Positions 1 through 6,693 are shown, counted from the first letter of the stretch. The stretch is 10,137 nucleotides of DNA from Clostridia bacterium (GCA_017508505.1 JAFVYT010000094.1:1-10137), one strand, 5' to 3'. The notes: generated by a model not told the origin, from the letters alone. A program made the numbers and translations.

Positions 1-62
1 AAAGTTTTTTGATCCAAACTTTTTTTCAAAAAAGTTTGGCAGGGTGCGGGGCGGAGCCCTGC
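1..62. repeat. Composite intergenic palindrome: A/T hairpin plus GC-rich hairpin
   Basis: Two adjoining inverted repeats. Positions 14-25 (CCAAACTTTTTT) pair perfectly with 28-39 (AAAAAAGTTTGG) around a 2-base centre. Next to it, GCAGGG (39-44) pairs with CCCTGC (57-62), or alternatively GGGC (49-52) with GCCC (56-59). Read on the minus strand the order is GC-rich hairpin, then CCAAA-type hairpin, then ATCAAAAAACTTT, the same design as 9940-10008 at the other end of the window. It probably belongs to a dispersed intergenic repeat family of this genome. It could act as a terminator for a gene left of the window. The symmetry is seen directly; family membership and function are inferred. Confidence 0.7.
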
Positions 63-168
63 GAAAGCCCCCGTAGCCTCCGTAGCGTCCGTAAATACGG
101 CTCATCAATTTATAAAAAAGGCTCGAAATGGTAAAGGAGCAGGAAAGGAAAAACGAAAAAAGAGGGAG

Positions 169-177
169 TTTTCCACA
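169..177 (+). promoter_or_regulatory. DnaA box (TTTTCCACA) upstream of dnaA
   Basis: TTTTCCACA matches the DnaA-box consensus TTWTNCACA exactly. It lies 31 bases upstream of the proposed -35 element of dnaA and just before an AT-rich block, a placement known for DnaA autoregulation and for origin binding. It is the only full match in 1-309. More boxes may lie left of the window. Confidence 0.65.
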
Positions 178-207
178 GGAAACATCGCATTTTTCGACAG
201 AAAAGAC

Positions 208-236
208 TTGTTTTTTGCTAATATATATAGTATAAT
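208..236 (+). promoter_or_regulatory. Likely sigma-A-type promoter of dnaA
   Basis: TATAAT at 231-236 is a perfect -10 hexamer. TTGTTT at 208-213 matches the first half of a -35 hexamer, with a 17-base spacer. A second TATAAT lies at 241-246 but has no -35 partner at the usual distance. Transcription would start near 243 and give a leader of about 67 bases before the dnaA start at 310. The AT-rich context makes chance TATAAT matches likelier, so the call is moderate. Confidence 0.5.
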
Positions 237-262
237 AATATATAATACTATACTTATAAGTG
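217..262. other. AT-rich block, candidate DNA unwinding element
   Basis: A run of alternating A/T steps with very few G or C bases lies between the DnaA box at 169-177 and dnaA. Such blocks next to DnaA boxes are the usual site of origin melting. It overlaps the proposed dnaA promoter, which alone could explain the composition. I see no clear run of DnaA-trio repeats. A competing AT-rich block lies just upstream of dnaN. Confidence 0.35.
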
Positions 263-309
263 AAACTATGCTTTTTTTCGGAAATTGAATGAAATGAACG
301 GAGAATGCA

Positions 310-1749
310 ATGAACGCCAATCGTAACATCTGGAATCACGTTCTGGACTACATACGGGAGAATGCGGGCTTTTCCGCACCCACCTTCAGCATCTGGTTCA
401 AGGAGCTGGAGCTGGAGCACCTGACCGATTCCTTTGCGTACATATCGGTACAAAAGGAGTATATGGTAGGCTTTGTATCCAAAATGTACGATTCCCACTT
501 AAAGGACGCAATTTTTCAAACTCTCGGCGCGAGGGTGGAGCTGGTTCTCTTCTGTCGGGAGATGCATCAAAACATTCCCGAGCTGGTGGAGGAGCACCAA
601 AAAACGGGAATGCTGCCTCCCGGAGCCCTCTGTAAGGTGAAAATGGAGATCCGGGACGAGATGCCCCTTTCCGAAACGGAGAAGAAGGAGGTCCGCGATC
701 CCGTGGGCACCCTGATCCGCTCGGAGATTCCCCCGGTACGCGGAGAGGAGTACACCTTTGACAACTTCATTGTCGGAGAGACGAACCGAATGGCCCACGA
801 CGCGTGTATGGCCATCGCCAAGCACCCGGCGGAGATGTGGAACCCGCTGTTCCTCTACGCTCCCTCGGGAATGGGCAAGACGCACCTGCTTTACGCCATC
901 TCCAACGAGATCATCCGACACAACCCCTCCAAGCGCATCCGCTACGTGCGCGGAGAGGACTTCACCAACGAGCTCATTGACAACCTGATGCAGAAAAAGC
1001 CCATGCACTATTTCCGTGAGCGGTATCGGGACGTGGACGTGCTTCTGGTGGACGACATCCAGTTCATCGCAGGAAAGGAAACCACCCAGCAGGAGTTTTT
1101 CCACACCTTTGACGCGCTGTATCAGCAGCATAAGCAGATCATCCTCACCAGCGACCGCCCCCCCAGAGAGCTCAAGCATCTGGACGATCGAATGAGGACC
1201 CGCTTTGAGTCGGGCCTGACCGTGGACATCCAGCCCCCGGAATTAGAGCTTCGAATCGCCATAGCCAATTCCAAGGCCGCGGCCATGGGGCTGGACATTC
1301 CCCCCGCCGTGACCCAATTCATCGCGGAGAACATCAAGTCCAGCGTGCGACAGCTGGAGGGCGTGATGAAGCGACTCCACGGCTTTTCCACCATCTTCCG
1401 CTCCCCCATCGATATGGAAATGGCCAAAACCTGCATCCACGATATGGTACCGGTCAAGAGCGTGGACAGCACCGTGGAGAAGACCTTCGGGGTGGTGTGC
1501 GACAAGTATAAGGTGGGCATCCACGACATCACGGGCAAGAAGAAGCAGGCAAACATCGTCACCGCCCGTCACGTGGCCACCTACATCCTGCGACAGATCA
1601 CGGATCTTTCCTCCGTGGAGATCGCCCGCTACTTTTCTCAGGACCATTCCACCATCCTCTCTGCCGTGAGAAACGTGGAGAAGAAGATCGACGAGAATCC
1701 CGCCTTTGAGGAGGAGGTCTCCAACCTCATCCGTGAAATTCGGGAGTAG
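310..1749 (+). CDS. dnaA: Chromosomal replication initiator protein DnaA
   Basis: DnaA is the AAA+ ATPase that binds DnaA boxes and melts the origin. The 479-residue product has an N-terminal domain I (about 1-85), a short linker, an AAA+ core from about 145 and a C-terminal DNA-binding domain from about 385. Walker A is APSGMGKT (184-191), with Ala replacing the usual first Gly. Walker B is LLVDD (D248, D249). TSDRPP and TRFESGL, which holds the likely arginine finger, follow. The signature helix reads QDHSTI (444-449), where GRDHTTV is typical; the base-contacting Asp445 and His446 are kept. The ATG at 310 has GGAG at 300-303, six bases upstream. Length is slightly above the 446 residues of Bacillus subtilis DnaA. 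Identity is certain; the effect of the substitutions is not known. Confidence 0.98.
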   Translation: MNANRNIWNHVLDYIRENAGFSAPTFSIWFKELELEHLTDSFAYISVQKEYMVGFVSKMYDSHLKDAIFQTLGARVELVLFCREMHQNIPELVEEHQKTGMLPPGALCKVKMEIRDEMPLSETEKKEVRDPVGTLIRSEIPPVRGEEYTFDNFIVGETNRMAHDACMAIAKHPAEMWNPLFLYAPSGMGKTHLLYAISNEIIRHNPSKRIRYVRGEDFTNELIDNLMQKKPMHYFRERYRDVDVLLVDDIQFIAGKETTQQEFFHTFDALYQQHKQIILTSDRPPRELKHLDDRMRTRFESGLTVDIQPPELELRIAIANSKAAAMGLDIPPAVTQFIAENIKSSVRQLEGVMKRLHGFSTIFRSPIDMEMAKTCIHDMVPVKSVDSTVEKTFGVVCDKYKVGIHDITGKKKQANIVTARHVATYILRQITDLSSVEIARYFSQDHSTILSAVRNVEKKIDENPAFEEEVSNLIREIRE

Positions 1750-1876
1750 TAATCCACAGGGCAGCCTGTGAAGTAGATGTGGAATGGGAGTGGATTCCAC
1801 AGCCCCTTGGCCTCCTTTCTCTCCGTGGAAAAAAGCCCCTTGTTGAGGAAGTGATTTCCACAGGGGGAAACCCACA
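1750..1876. other. Degenerate DnaA-box region between dnaA and dnaN (oriC candidate)
   Basis: Several CCACA/TGTGG motifs are packed here. One-mismatch DnaA boxes are TAATCCACA (1750-1758), CGTGGAAAA (1824-1832, minus-strand box) and ATTTCCACA (1854-1862). Weaker ones are TGTGGAATG (1778-1786), GATTCCACA (1793-1801) and a CCCACA at 1871-1876. Two sets form perfect inverted repeats: CACAGG (1755-1760) with CCTGTG (1765-1770), and TGTGGAAT (1778-1785) with ATTCCACA (1794-1801). In Bacillus subtilis the dnaA-dnaN spacer holds the unwinding part of oriC, so position supports an origin role. No box here is a full consensus match, unlike those at 6550-6642. Confidence 0.5.
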
Positions 1877-1885
1877 GGATCGCGA

Positions 1886-1932
1886 GGAAAAAAAAGGAGC
1901 CGAAAAGCCCCGAAAAGCAAGCTTTTTTTTCC
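1886..1932 (+). terminator. A8/T8 inverted repeat, possible weak terminator or attenuator
   Basis: GGAAAAAAAA (1886-1895) and TTTTTTTTCC (1923-1932) are perfect inverted 10-base arms around a 27-base loop. Inside the right half AAAAGC and GCTTTT form a smaller stem running into the T8 tract, giving a terminator-like shape for transcripts leaving dnaA. The stem is nearly all A-U, so strength would be low. It may instead contribute to origin structure, since it lies between the DnaA-box region and the AT-rich block. Confidence 0.3.
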
Positions 1933-1953
1933 AATCCCCAGAATCCACCGCCC

Positions 1954-2000
1954 CGAATACGAATACGAAATAAATTAAAAAAATAAAAAGAATTCATTTT
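1954..2000. other. AT-rich block upstream of dnaN with short tandem repeat
   Basis: CGAATA occurs twice in tandem (1954-1959, 1960-1965), followed by CGAAATA (1966-1972) and a nearly pure A/T stretch to about 2000. It directly follows the dnaA-dnaN box region, the order (boxes, then AT-rich element) seen in the Bacillus subtilis origin. It is thus the second candidate unwinding element. It may also hold the dnaN promoter, although I see no convincing -35/-10 pair. Confidence 0.35.
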
Positions 2001-2005
2001 TGCCC

Positions 2006-2011
2006 GAGGAG
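2006..2011 (+). promoter_or_regulatory. Ribosome binding site fixing the dnaN start
   Basis: GAGGAG at 2006-2011 lies nine bases before ATG 2021. An in-frame TTG at 2000 would place this site inside the coding region and add seven residues unlike the DnaN N-terminus. ATG 2021 is therefore chosen. Confidence 0.75.
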
Positions 2012-2020
2012 AAGAAAATT

Positions 2021-3151
2021 ATGTTTATCCGAGTTGACAAAAAAGCCTTTCTCGAAACCATTAGCCCCTGCCTTTGTGCCGTTTCCTCCCGCAGTGCCAA
2101 CGCCGCTCTGGCGTGCCTGCATTTTAAGACCGCAAAGGAGGAGGGAAAGCTGGTCATCACCACCTTCGACACCACCAAGGGCGTCAAGACCCAAATGGAG
2201 GCGGAGGTATTGGAGGAGGGATCCATCCTTCTGGACGCCATCAAAATGAACAGTATGGTGCGCTCCCTGCCCGACGGGGTGGTCAACATTGCAAGCGATG
2301 CAAATTTTGTCACCACCATCTCCTCCGGAAACGTAAAATTTGAGATTTTGGGTATGACCGGAGACGCCTTCCCCTCTATGCCCATGCTGGCAGGCGACAA
2401 GAAATTCGTCATCCCTCAGGGAACCTTAAAGAAGATGCTCCAGCAGGTGATCTTTGCCTGCGCCGTCATCGATCAGAGACCGATTTTGACGGGTGTGCTC
2501 TTTGAAACCCACGGAGAAAAGCTCCGCCTCTGCAGCTGCGACGGCTACCGCATCGCCATTCGGGATGAGGAGTGCATCAAGGGACTCACCGTCGACTCGG
2601 ACTTCGTGGTCCCTGCCAAAACCCTGCAGGAATTGATCCGACTGCTCTCCGACGGAGAGGAGGAAATCCGCATCGAATTGGCACGGCGGCACATCATTTT
2701 TGCCTTTGAGGACTTCTTTTTCTTCTCCCGCTACGTGGACGGGCAGTACATCGACTACAAAAAGAGCCTGCCCAAGGAGTTCAAGACCGAGGTCACCATC
2801 TCCCTTCACGACACCATCTCCTGCTTTGAGAGATGTGCCCTGCTCATCGACGAGAGAGCCAAGAGCCCCATTCGCCTGCAGGTGATCGACGGTGCCATTC
2901 AGGTCAAGTGCACCACCTCCAACGGCAAAATCGACGAGGAGATCCTCTGTAAGGTGGAGGGCGGTGAGATCCTGATGGGCTTTAACAACAAATTCCTTTT
3001 GGATGCCCTGCGGGGTGCCGCGGGCTCCGACTGTGACGAGGTCGTGATGAAGATGACCTCTCCCTTCTCCGGTATGGTCATCACCGGGGTCGGCACCGAT
3101 GCCTTTTACTATATGGTGGTGCCCATTAACCCCCAGAAGATAAACGGATGA
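2021..3151 (+). CDS. dnaN: DNA polymerase III sliding clamp, beta subunit
   Basis: DnaN forms the ring that tethers the replicative polymerase to DNA and serves as a docking platform for repair proteins. From ATG 2021 the product has 376 residues, close to the 378 of Bacillus subtilis. It begins MFIRVDKKAFLETI, keeps AVSSR near residue 27, FPSMP after the first domain, RPILTGV at the start of the second, SCDGYRIAI (usual form ATDGYRLA), and ends in a YYMVVPI strand where most clamps have a PVR or PMR ending. All three clamp domains fit the length. The stop codon overlaps the recF start by four bases (ATGA), so the two are likely translationally coupled. Nothing suggests loss of function. Confidence 0.97.
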   Translation: MFIRVDKKAFLETISPCLCAVSSRSANAALACLHFKTAKEEGKLVITTFDTTKGVKTQMEAEVLEEGSILLDAIKMNSMVRSLPDGVVNIASDANFVTTISSGNVKFEILGMTGDAFPSMPMLAGDKKFVIPQGTLKKMLQQVIFACAVIDQRPILTGVLFETHGEKLRLCSCDGYRIAIRDEECIKGLTVDSDFVVPAKTLQELIRLLSDGEEEIRIELARRHIIFAFEDFFFFSRYVDGQYIDYKKSLPKEFKTEVTISLHDTISCFERCALLIDERAKSPIRLQVIDGAIQVKCTTSNGKIDEEILCKVEGGEILMGFNNKFLLDALRGAAGSDCDEVVMKMTSPFSGMVITGVGTDAFYYMVVPINPQKING

Positions 3152-4242
3152 AGCTGGATTTTATTCAGGTTCAGAATTTTCGCAACATTGCCGACGCGAC
3201 GGTGCAGATGCACCGAGGCACCAATGCTTTCGTGGGGGCAAACGCCCAAGGAAAAACGAATCTTGCGGAGGCGGTGTATCTGATGGCCTGTGCCAAGAGC
3301 TTTCGCACCCCGCGCTATCGGGATCTGATCCGACACGGTCAGACCCGTGCGGAGGTCCTCATCGGCGTGGAGGGGGAGGGACTCCCCTTTCAAGTGAAGA
3401 TGGTGCTGGATGAGAAGGAGGGCAAGGCCATTTATAAAAACGGCGTGCGCCTGACCCGACTCAGCGAGTTTTTAGGGCTTTTTCGGGTGGTGCCGTTTTG
3501 TCCGGAGCATCTGTCTCTGGTCAAGGACGGACCCGGAAAAAGGCGCAGCTTTCTGGACGGTGCCATTTGCCAGCTCAGACCCTATTTTGCCTCTCTTTTA
3601 AACGAGTGCAACCGCATCGAGGCGCAAAGGGCGGCGCTTTTAAAGCAAAGCAGTAAAAAGAAGCTGCCGAAGGAGCTTTTCGAGGTTTGGAACGAGCGCC
3701 TCGCGGAGGTGTCCGTGAAGGTGGCCTCGATCCGTGCCGACTACGTGAAGGAATTGACCCTTTCTGCCCCGGAGCATTTTTGGCGTATCTCCTCTCAAAA
3801 GGAGCGCCTGGCCCTTTCCTACCGCTCCGACGTATATCGGGAGGGGGCAAGCCCCGAGGAAATGAAAACGGGGTATTTAAAGGCGCTGGAGGAGGGCTTT
3901 GAGGGCGACGTGCGATACGGCTTTACCCAAAAGGGCATCCATCGGGACGATCTGGTGATTCAGGTGGACTCCTTTGCGGCTCGCTCCTTTGCCTCTCAGG
4001 GACAACAGAGAAGCGCGGTTTTGGCCTTAAAGCTTGCGGAGGGTGAAATCTCGAGAAAAATGACGGGCAAGGACCCGGTGTACCTCTTGGACGACGTCTT
4101 AAGCGAATTGGACGAGTCCCGCAGAAGCTACGTAACGAGCGGCCTTTTGGGGAAGCAGGTGATCATGACCGGAACGGACCGTGGGGCCTTTGGCTTTGCG
4201 GACTGCATCCACACGGTGGAACAGGGGGTATATACCCGATGA
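3148..4242 (+). CDS. recF: DNA replication and repair protein RecF
   Basis: RecF is an ABC-type ATPase that binds gapped DNA and, with RecO and RecR, helps load RecA. The 364-residue protein shows Walker A GANAQGKTN (30-38), the ABC signature SQGQQRS (283-289) and Walker B LLDDVLSELD (313-322). It ends with the VIMTGTD strand and a short tail. The second Walker A residue is Ala where Glu or Asp is common. Length matches the usual 360-375. The start overlaps the dnaN stop in ATGA, and its own TGA overlaps the next start in the same way. In Bacillus subtilis yaaA lies between dnaN and recF; here it is absent and there is no room for it. Confidence 0.97.
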   Translation: MKLDFIQVQNFRNIADATVQMHRGTNAFVGANAQGKTNLAEAVYLMACAKSFRTPRYRDLIRHGQTRAEVLIGVEGEGLPFQVKMVLDEKEGKAIYKNGVRLTRLSEFLGLFRVVPFCPEHLSLVKDGPGKRRSFLDGAICQLRPYFASLLNECNRIEAQRAALLKQSSKKKLPKELFEVWNERLAEVSVKVASIRADYVKELTLSAPEHFWRISSQKERLALSYRSDVYREGASPEEMKTGYLKALEEGFEGDVRYGFTQKGIHRDDLVIQVDSFAARSFASQGQQRSAVLALKLAEGEISRKMTGKDPVYLLDDVLSELDESRRSYVTSGLLGKQVIMTGTDRGAFGFADCIHTVEQGVYTR

Positions 4243-4502
4243 AGGCACCCTTTTTTGATTTGGGAGACGGCACGAGCCTCCCGGAAAAGAAGGTGGTCCT
4301 GATCCTGAACGCGGAAAGCGCCACGGTTCAGGCCACCACCCGCAAATTTTTGCGAAAGCTCAGCGAAACGGGCAATACAGTCTTGCCGAAGCGCCCGCTC
4401 CGTCAGGTGAATTCTCTGATCCTGTGCAACGCCTACGGAAAAGACAGTCTTTATTCCTCTGCCCGCAGCGCCAAGAGCCTTGCGGAACGGGAAACGAAAT
4501 AA
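4239..4502 (+). CDS. remB: RemB-like DUF370 protein (YaaB position)
   Basis: A small protein of 87 residues. The visible pattern is an early FDLGDG, a VVLILN strand, a FLRKL helix, a VNSLILCN strand, then YSSARSAKSLAER. This resembles RemB/YaaB of Bacillus subtilis (LGDD, IVGIFDF, FLKKQK, KSIVVT, YYSPLSSSTLKKR). Position between recF and gyrB is the same as for remB, which strongly supports the call. RemA, the related protein, is a DNA-binding regulator of biofilm matrix genes; RemB acts in the same process, but its role in this organism is unknown. The ATG overlaps the recF stop by four bases, suggesting coupled translation. Sequence similarity is weak, so the symbol rests partly on context. 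Confidence 0.75.
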   Translation: MKAPFFDLGDGTSLPEKKVVLILNAESATVQATTRKFLRKLSETGNTVLPKRPLRQVNSLILCNAYGKDSLYSSARSAKSLAERETK

Positions 4503-4520
4503 GGTTTTAGATTTTGAAAC

Positions 4521-4527
4521 GGAAGGA
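4521..4527 (+). promoter_or_regulatory. Ribosome binding site favouring the TTG start of gyrB
   Basis: GGAAGGA at 4521-4527 is seven bases before TTG 4535. Two in-frame rivals are TTG 4514, with only AAGG at 4501-4504, and GTG 4562, with AAGGA at 4547-4551. No in-frame ATG lies near the expected N-terminus. TTG 4535 gives MEQQ, the same opening as Bacillus subtilis GyrB, and is preferred. Confidence 0.6.
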
Positions 4528-4534
4528 CAAGAAA

Positions 4535-6571
4535 TTGGAACAACAGAAGGAATTTTCTCAGGTGAATACCACGTACGATGAAAACCAAATTCAGGTTTTG
4601 GAGGGTCTGGAGGCGGTTCGGAAGCGCCCCGGTATGTACATCGGCTCCACGGGACAGAGAGGTCTGCACCATCTGATCTACGAGATCGTGGACAACTCCA
4701 TCGACGAGGCGCTGGCAGGCCGCTGTGATACCATTACCGTGCGTCTGCACAAGGACGGTTCCGTTTCCGTGCAGGACAACGGTCGCGGCGTCCCTGCGGG
4801 TACCCATCCGAAAATGGGCATCCCCACCCTCGAGGTGGTCTTTACGGTGCTCCACGCCGGCGGTAAATTCGGCGGTGGCGGCTACAAGATCTCCGGCGGT
4901 CTCCACGGCGTCGGTGCCTCGGTGGTAAACGCTCTGAGCGAGTGGATGGAGGTCGTAAACTGCTACGACGGCAAAAAATACACCGAGCGCTTTTCCCGCG
5001 GTAAGGTGGCCCGTCCCATTGCGTGCCTCGGGGATACCGAGGAGCACGGCCTTTTCGTGCATTTTATGCCCGACCACGAGATCTTTACGGAGATGGAGTT
5101 TGACTATACCACGGTGCTGAACCGTCTGCGGGAGCAGGCCTTTCTCACCGCAGGGGTCACCATCGACTTTTACGACGAGCGTGAGGTAGACGGACGCAGT
5201 GCCGAGGAAGCAGATCCGGAGAACGGCCTTGTGGTGGCCGAGGAGCTCGACGAGGAGGATCGGGAGGACGGCGGCTACTACAAAAAGGAAAAGGAAAAGA
5301 CCTTCAACCGACTGTATTTTGAGGGCGGCATCCGTTCCTTCGTGTCGTATTTGAACGAAAAGAAGCGCTGCAACGTCCTGAATGAAAAGGTCATCTACCT
5401 TTCCACCGAGTCCGAGGACTGTATGGCAGAGGTCGCGCTGCAGTACAACGACGGCTATCAGGATATGACCCTTTCCTTTGCCAATAACATCCACACCCCC
5501 GAGGGCGGCACCCACGAGACGGGCTTTAAGACGGGTCTGACCCGCGTCTTTAACGAATATGCAAGAAAATTCGGCTTTTTGAAGGACGCGGACAAGAACT
5601 TCTCCGGTGAGGACGTGCGCGAGGGTCTGACCTGCATCATCTCCGTCAAGGTGGCGGAGACCCAGTTTGAGGGACAGACCAAGTCCAAGCTCGGAAACGT
5701 GGAGATCCGTCCTCTGGTGGACGGGCTCGTCACCACCAAGCTCGGAGAGTATTTTGAAGAAAATCCCGCGGTGGCCAAGCTCCTTCTGGACAAGGCCATG
5801 GCCGCAAGCCGAGCCCGCGAGGCGGCAAAGAAGGCCCGTGAGGCCAGCCGCAGAAAGAGTCCTCTGGAGTCCGGTGCCCATCCGGAAAAGCTGGCCGACT
5901 GTCAGGAAAAGGATCCCTCCAAGAGCGAGATCTTCTTCGTAGAGGGAGATTCCGCAGGCGGTACCGCCAAGGACGGTCGCGATTCCAAGTATCAGGCCAT
6001 CCTGCCCTTGCGCGGTAAGATCCTCAACGTGGAAAAGGCGAGACTGGACCGCATTTACGCCTCCACGCAGATCATTCCCATCATTCAGACGCTGGGCTGC
6101 GGCATCGGAGACGAGTTTGATATGGAAAAGCTCCGCTACGGCAAGATCATCCTGATGGCGGATGCGGACGTGGACGGTGCCCACATCAAGACCCTTTTGC
6201 TTACCTTCTTCTTCCGCCATATGAAGCCCCTGATCGAAAAGGGACATATTTTCTGTGCCCGTCCGCCTCTTTATAAGGTGTCCAAGGGCAAGCACGTGGA
6301 GTACGCCTTCTCCGACGAGGAGCGGGACGAGATCATCGCCCGCCTCGGGGACAACGCCCAGGCCGACCGATACAAGGGTCTCGGTGAAATGAACGCGGAG
6401 CAGCTTTGGGAGACCACCATGGACCCGGAGACCCGCACCCTGATCCGCGTGAGCATCGAGGATGCCTACGCCGCGGACGAAACCTTCTCCCTTCTGATGG
6501 GTGACAAGGTCGAGCCGAGAAGAGAATTCATCGAGCAAAATGTAAAATATGTGGAAAATCTGGATGTCTAG
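4535..6571 (+). CDS. gyrB: DNA gyrase subunit B
   Basis: GyrB is the ATPase half of the A2B2 gyrase that introduces negative supercoils. From TTG 4535 it has 678 residues. The GHKL ATPase fold shows the N-box EIVDNS (Asn54), DNGRG (81-85) and GGLHGVG. The TOPRIM domain has EGDSAGG (470-476) and the metal-binding DADVD (543-547). The C-terminus carries YKGLGEMNA, LWETTMDP and GDKVEPRREFI as in Gram-positive GyrB. An acidic stretch of about 43 residues (218-260) sits between YDERE and YFEGG in the transducer region, where most homologues have about ten; this accounts for the length above the 638 of Bacillus subtilis. A start at 4514 or 4562 is possible. Two DnaA-box matches overlap or adjoin its 3' end. 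Confidence 0.97.
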   Translation: MEQQKEFSQVNTTYDENQIQVLEGLEAVRKRPGMYIGSTGQRGLHHLIYEIVDNSIDEALAGRCDTITVRLHKDGSVSVQDNGRGVPAGTHPKMGIPTLEVVFTVLHAGGKFGGGGYKISGGLHGVGASVVNALSEWMEVVNCYDGKKYTERFSRGKVARPIACLGDTEEHGLFVHFMPDHEIFTEMEFDYTTVLNRLREQAFLTAGVTIDFYDEREVDGRSAEEADPENGLVVAEELDEEDREDGGYYKKEKEKTFNRLYFEGGIRSFVSYLNEKKRCNVLNEKVIYLSTESEDCMAEVALQYNDGYQDMTLSFANNIHTPEGGTHETGFKTGLTRVFNEYARKFGFLKDADKNFSGEDVREGLTCIISVKVAETQFEGQTKSKLGNVEIRPLVDGLVTTKLGEYFEENPAVAKLLLDKAMAASRAREAAKKAREASRRKSPLESGAHPEKLADCQEKDPSKSEIFFVEGDSAGGTAKDGRDSKYQAILPLRGKILNVEKARLDRIYASTQIIPIIQTLGCGIGDEFDMEKLRYGKIILMADADVDGAHIKTLLLTFFFRHMKPLIEKGHIFCARPPLYKVSKGKHVEYAFSDEERDEIIARLGDNAQADRYKGLGEMNAEQLWETTMDPETRTLIRVSIEDAYAADETFSLLMGDKVEPRREFIEQNVKYVENLDV

Positions 6572-6654
6572 TTGTGGATAACTCTGTGGATTCTGTGTGT
6601 AACTCCATTGTTTCACACAAGTTTTCCACAGCCTGTGGAAAACTCTCTTCCACA
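6550..6654. promoter_or_regulatory. DnaA-box cluster at the gyrB-gyrA junction
   Basis: Four full matches to TTWTNCACA lie within 93 bases: 6550-6558 (minus, inside the gyrB 3' end), 6573-6581 (minus; TTATCCACA, the classic box), 6622-6630 (plus) and 6634-6642 (minus). One-mismatch sites are 6594-6602 (minus), 6609-6617 (plus) and 6646-6654 (plus), and a two-mismatch site is 6585-6593 (minus). This is the strongest cluster in the window, denser than that between dnaA and dnaN. It could be a DnaA-binding part of the origin, a DnaA sink or a regulator of gyrA. The boxes are seen directly; the role is inferred. Confidence 0.75.
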
Positions 6655-6693
6655 ACCGCATTCCTTCCAAAAGCCCGATTTTATGCCTTGTTT

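Noticed and set aside
105..329. A 74-codon minus-strand frame rich in Phe and Ile across the dnaA promoter.
   Set aside because: The hydrophobic look comes from A/T-rich DNA; it overlaps the promoter and the dnaA start and lacks a ribosome site.
1779..1973. A 64-codon open frame between dnaA and dnaN.
   Set aside because: It covers box repeats and poly-A/T tracts; the translation is low complexity and no ribosome site precedes it.
2000..2020. TTG 2000 as the dnaN start.
   Set aside because: It would place the clear GAGGAG ribosome site inside the gene.
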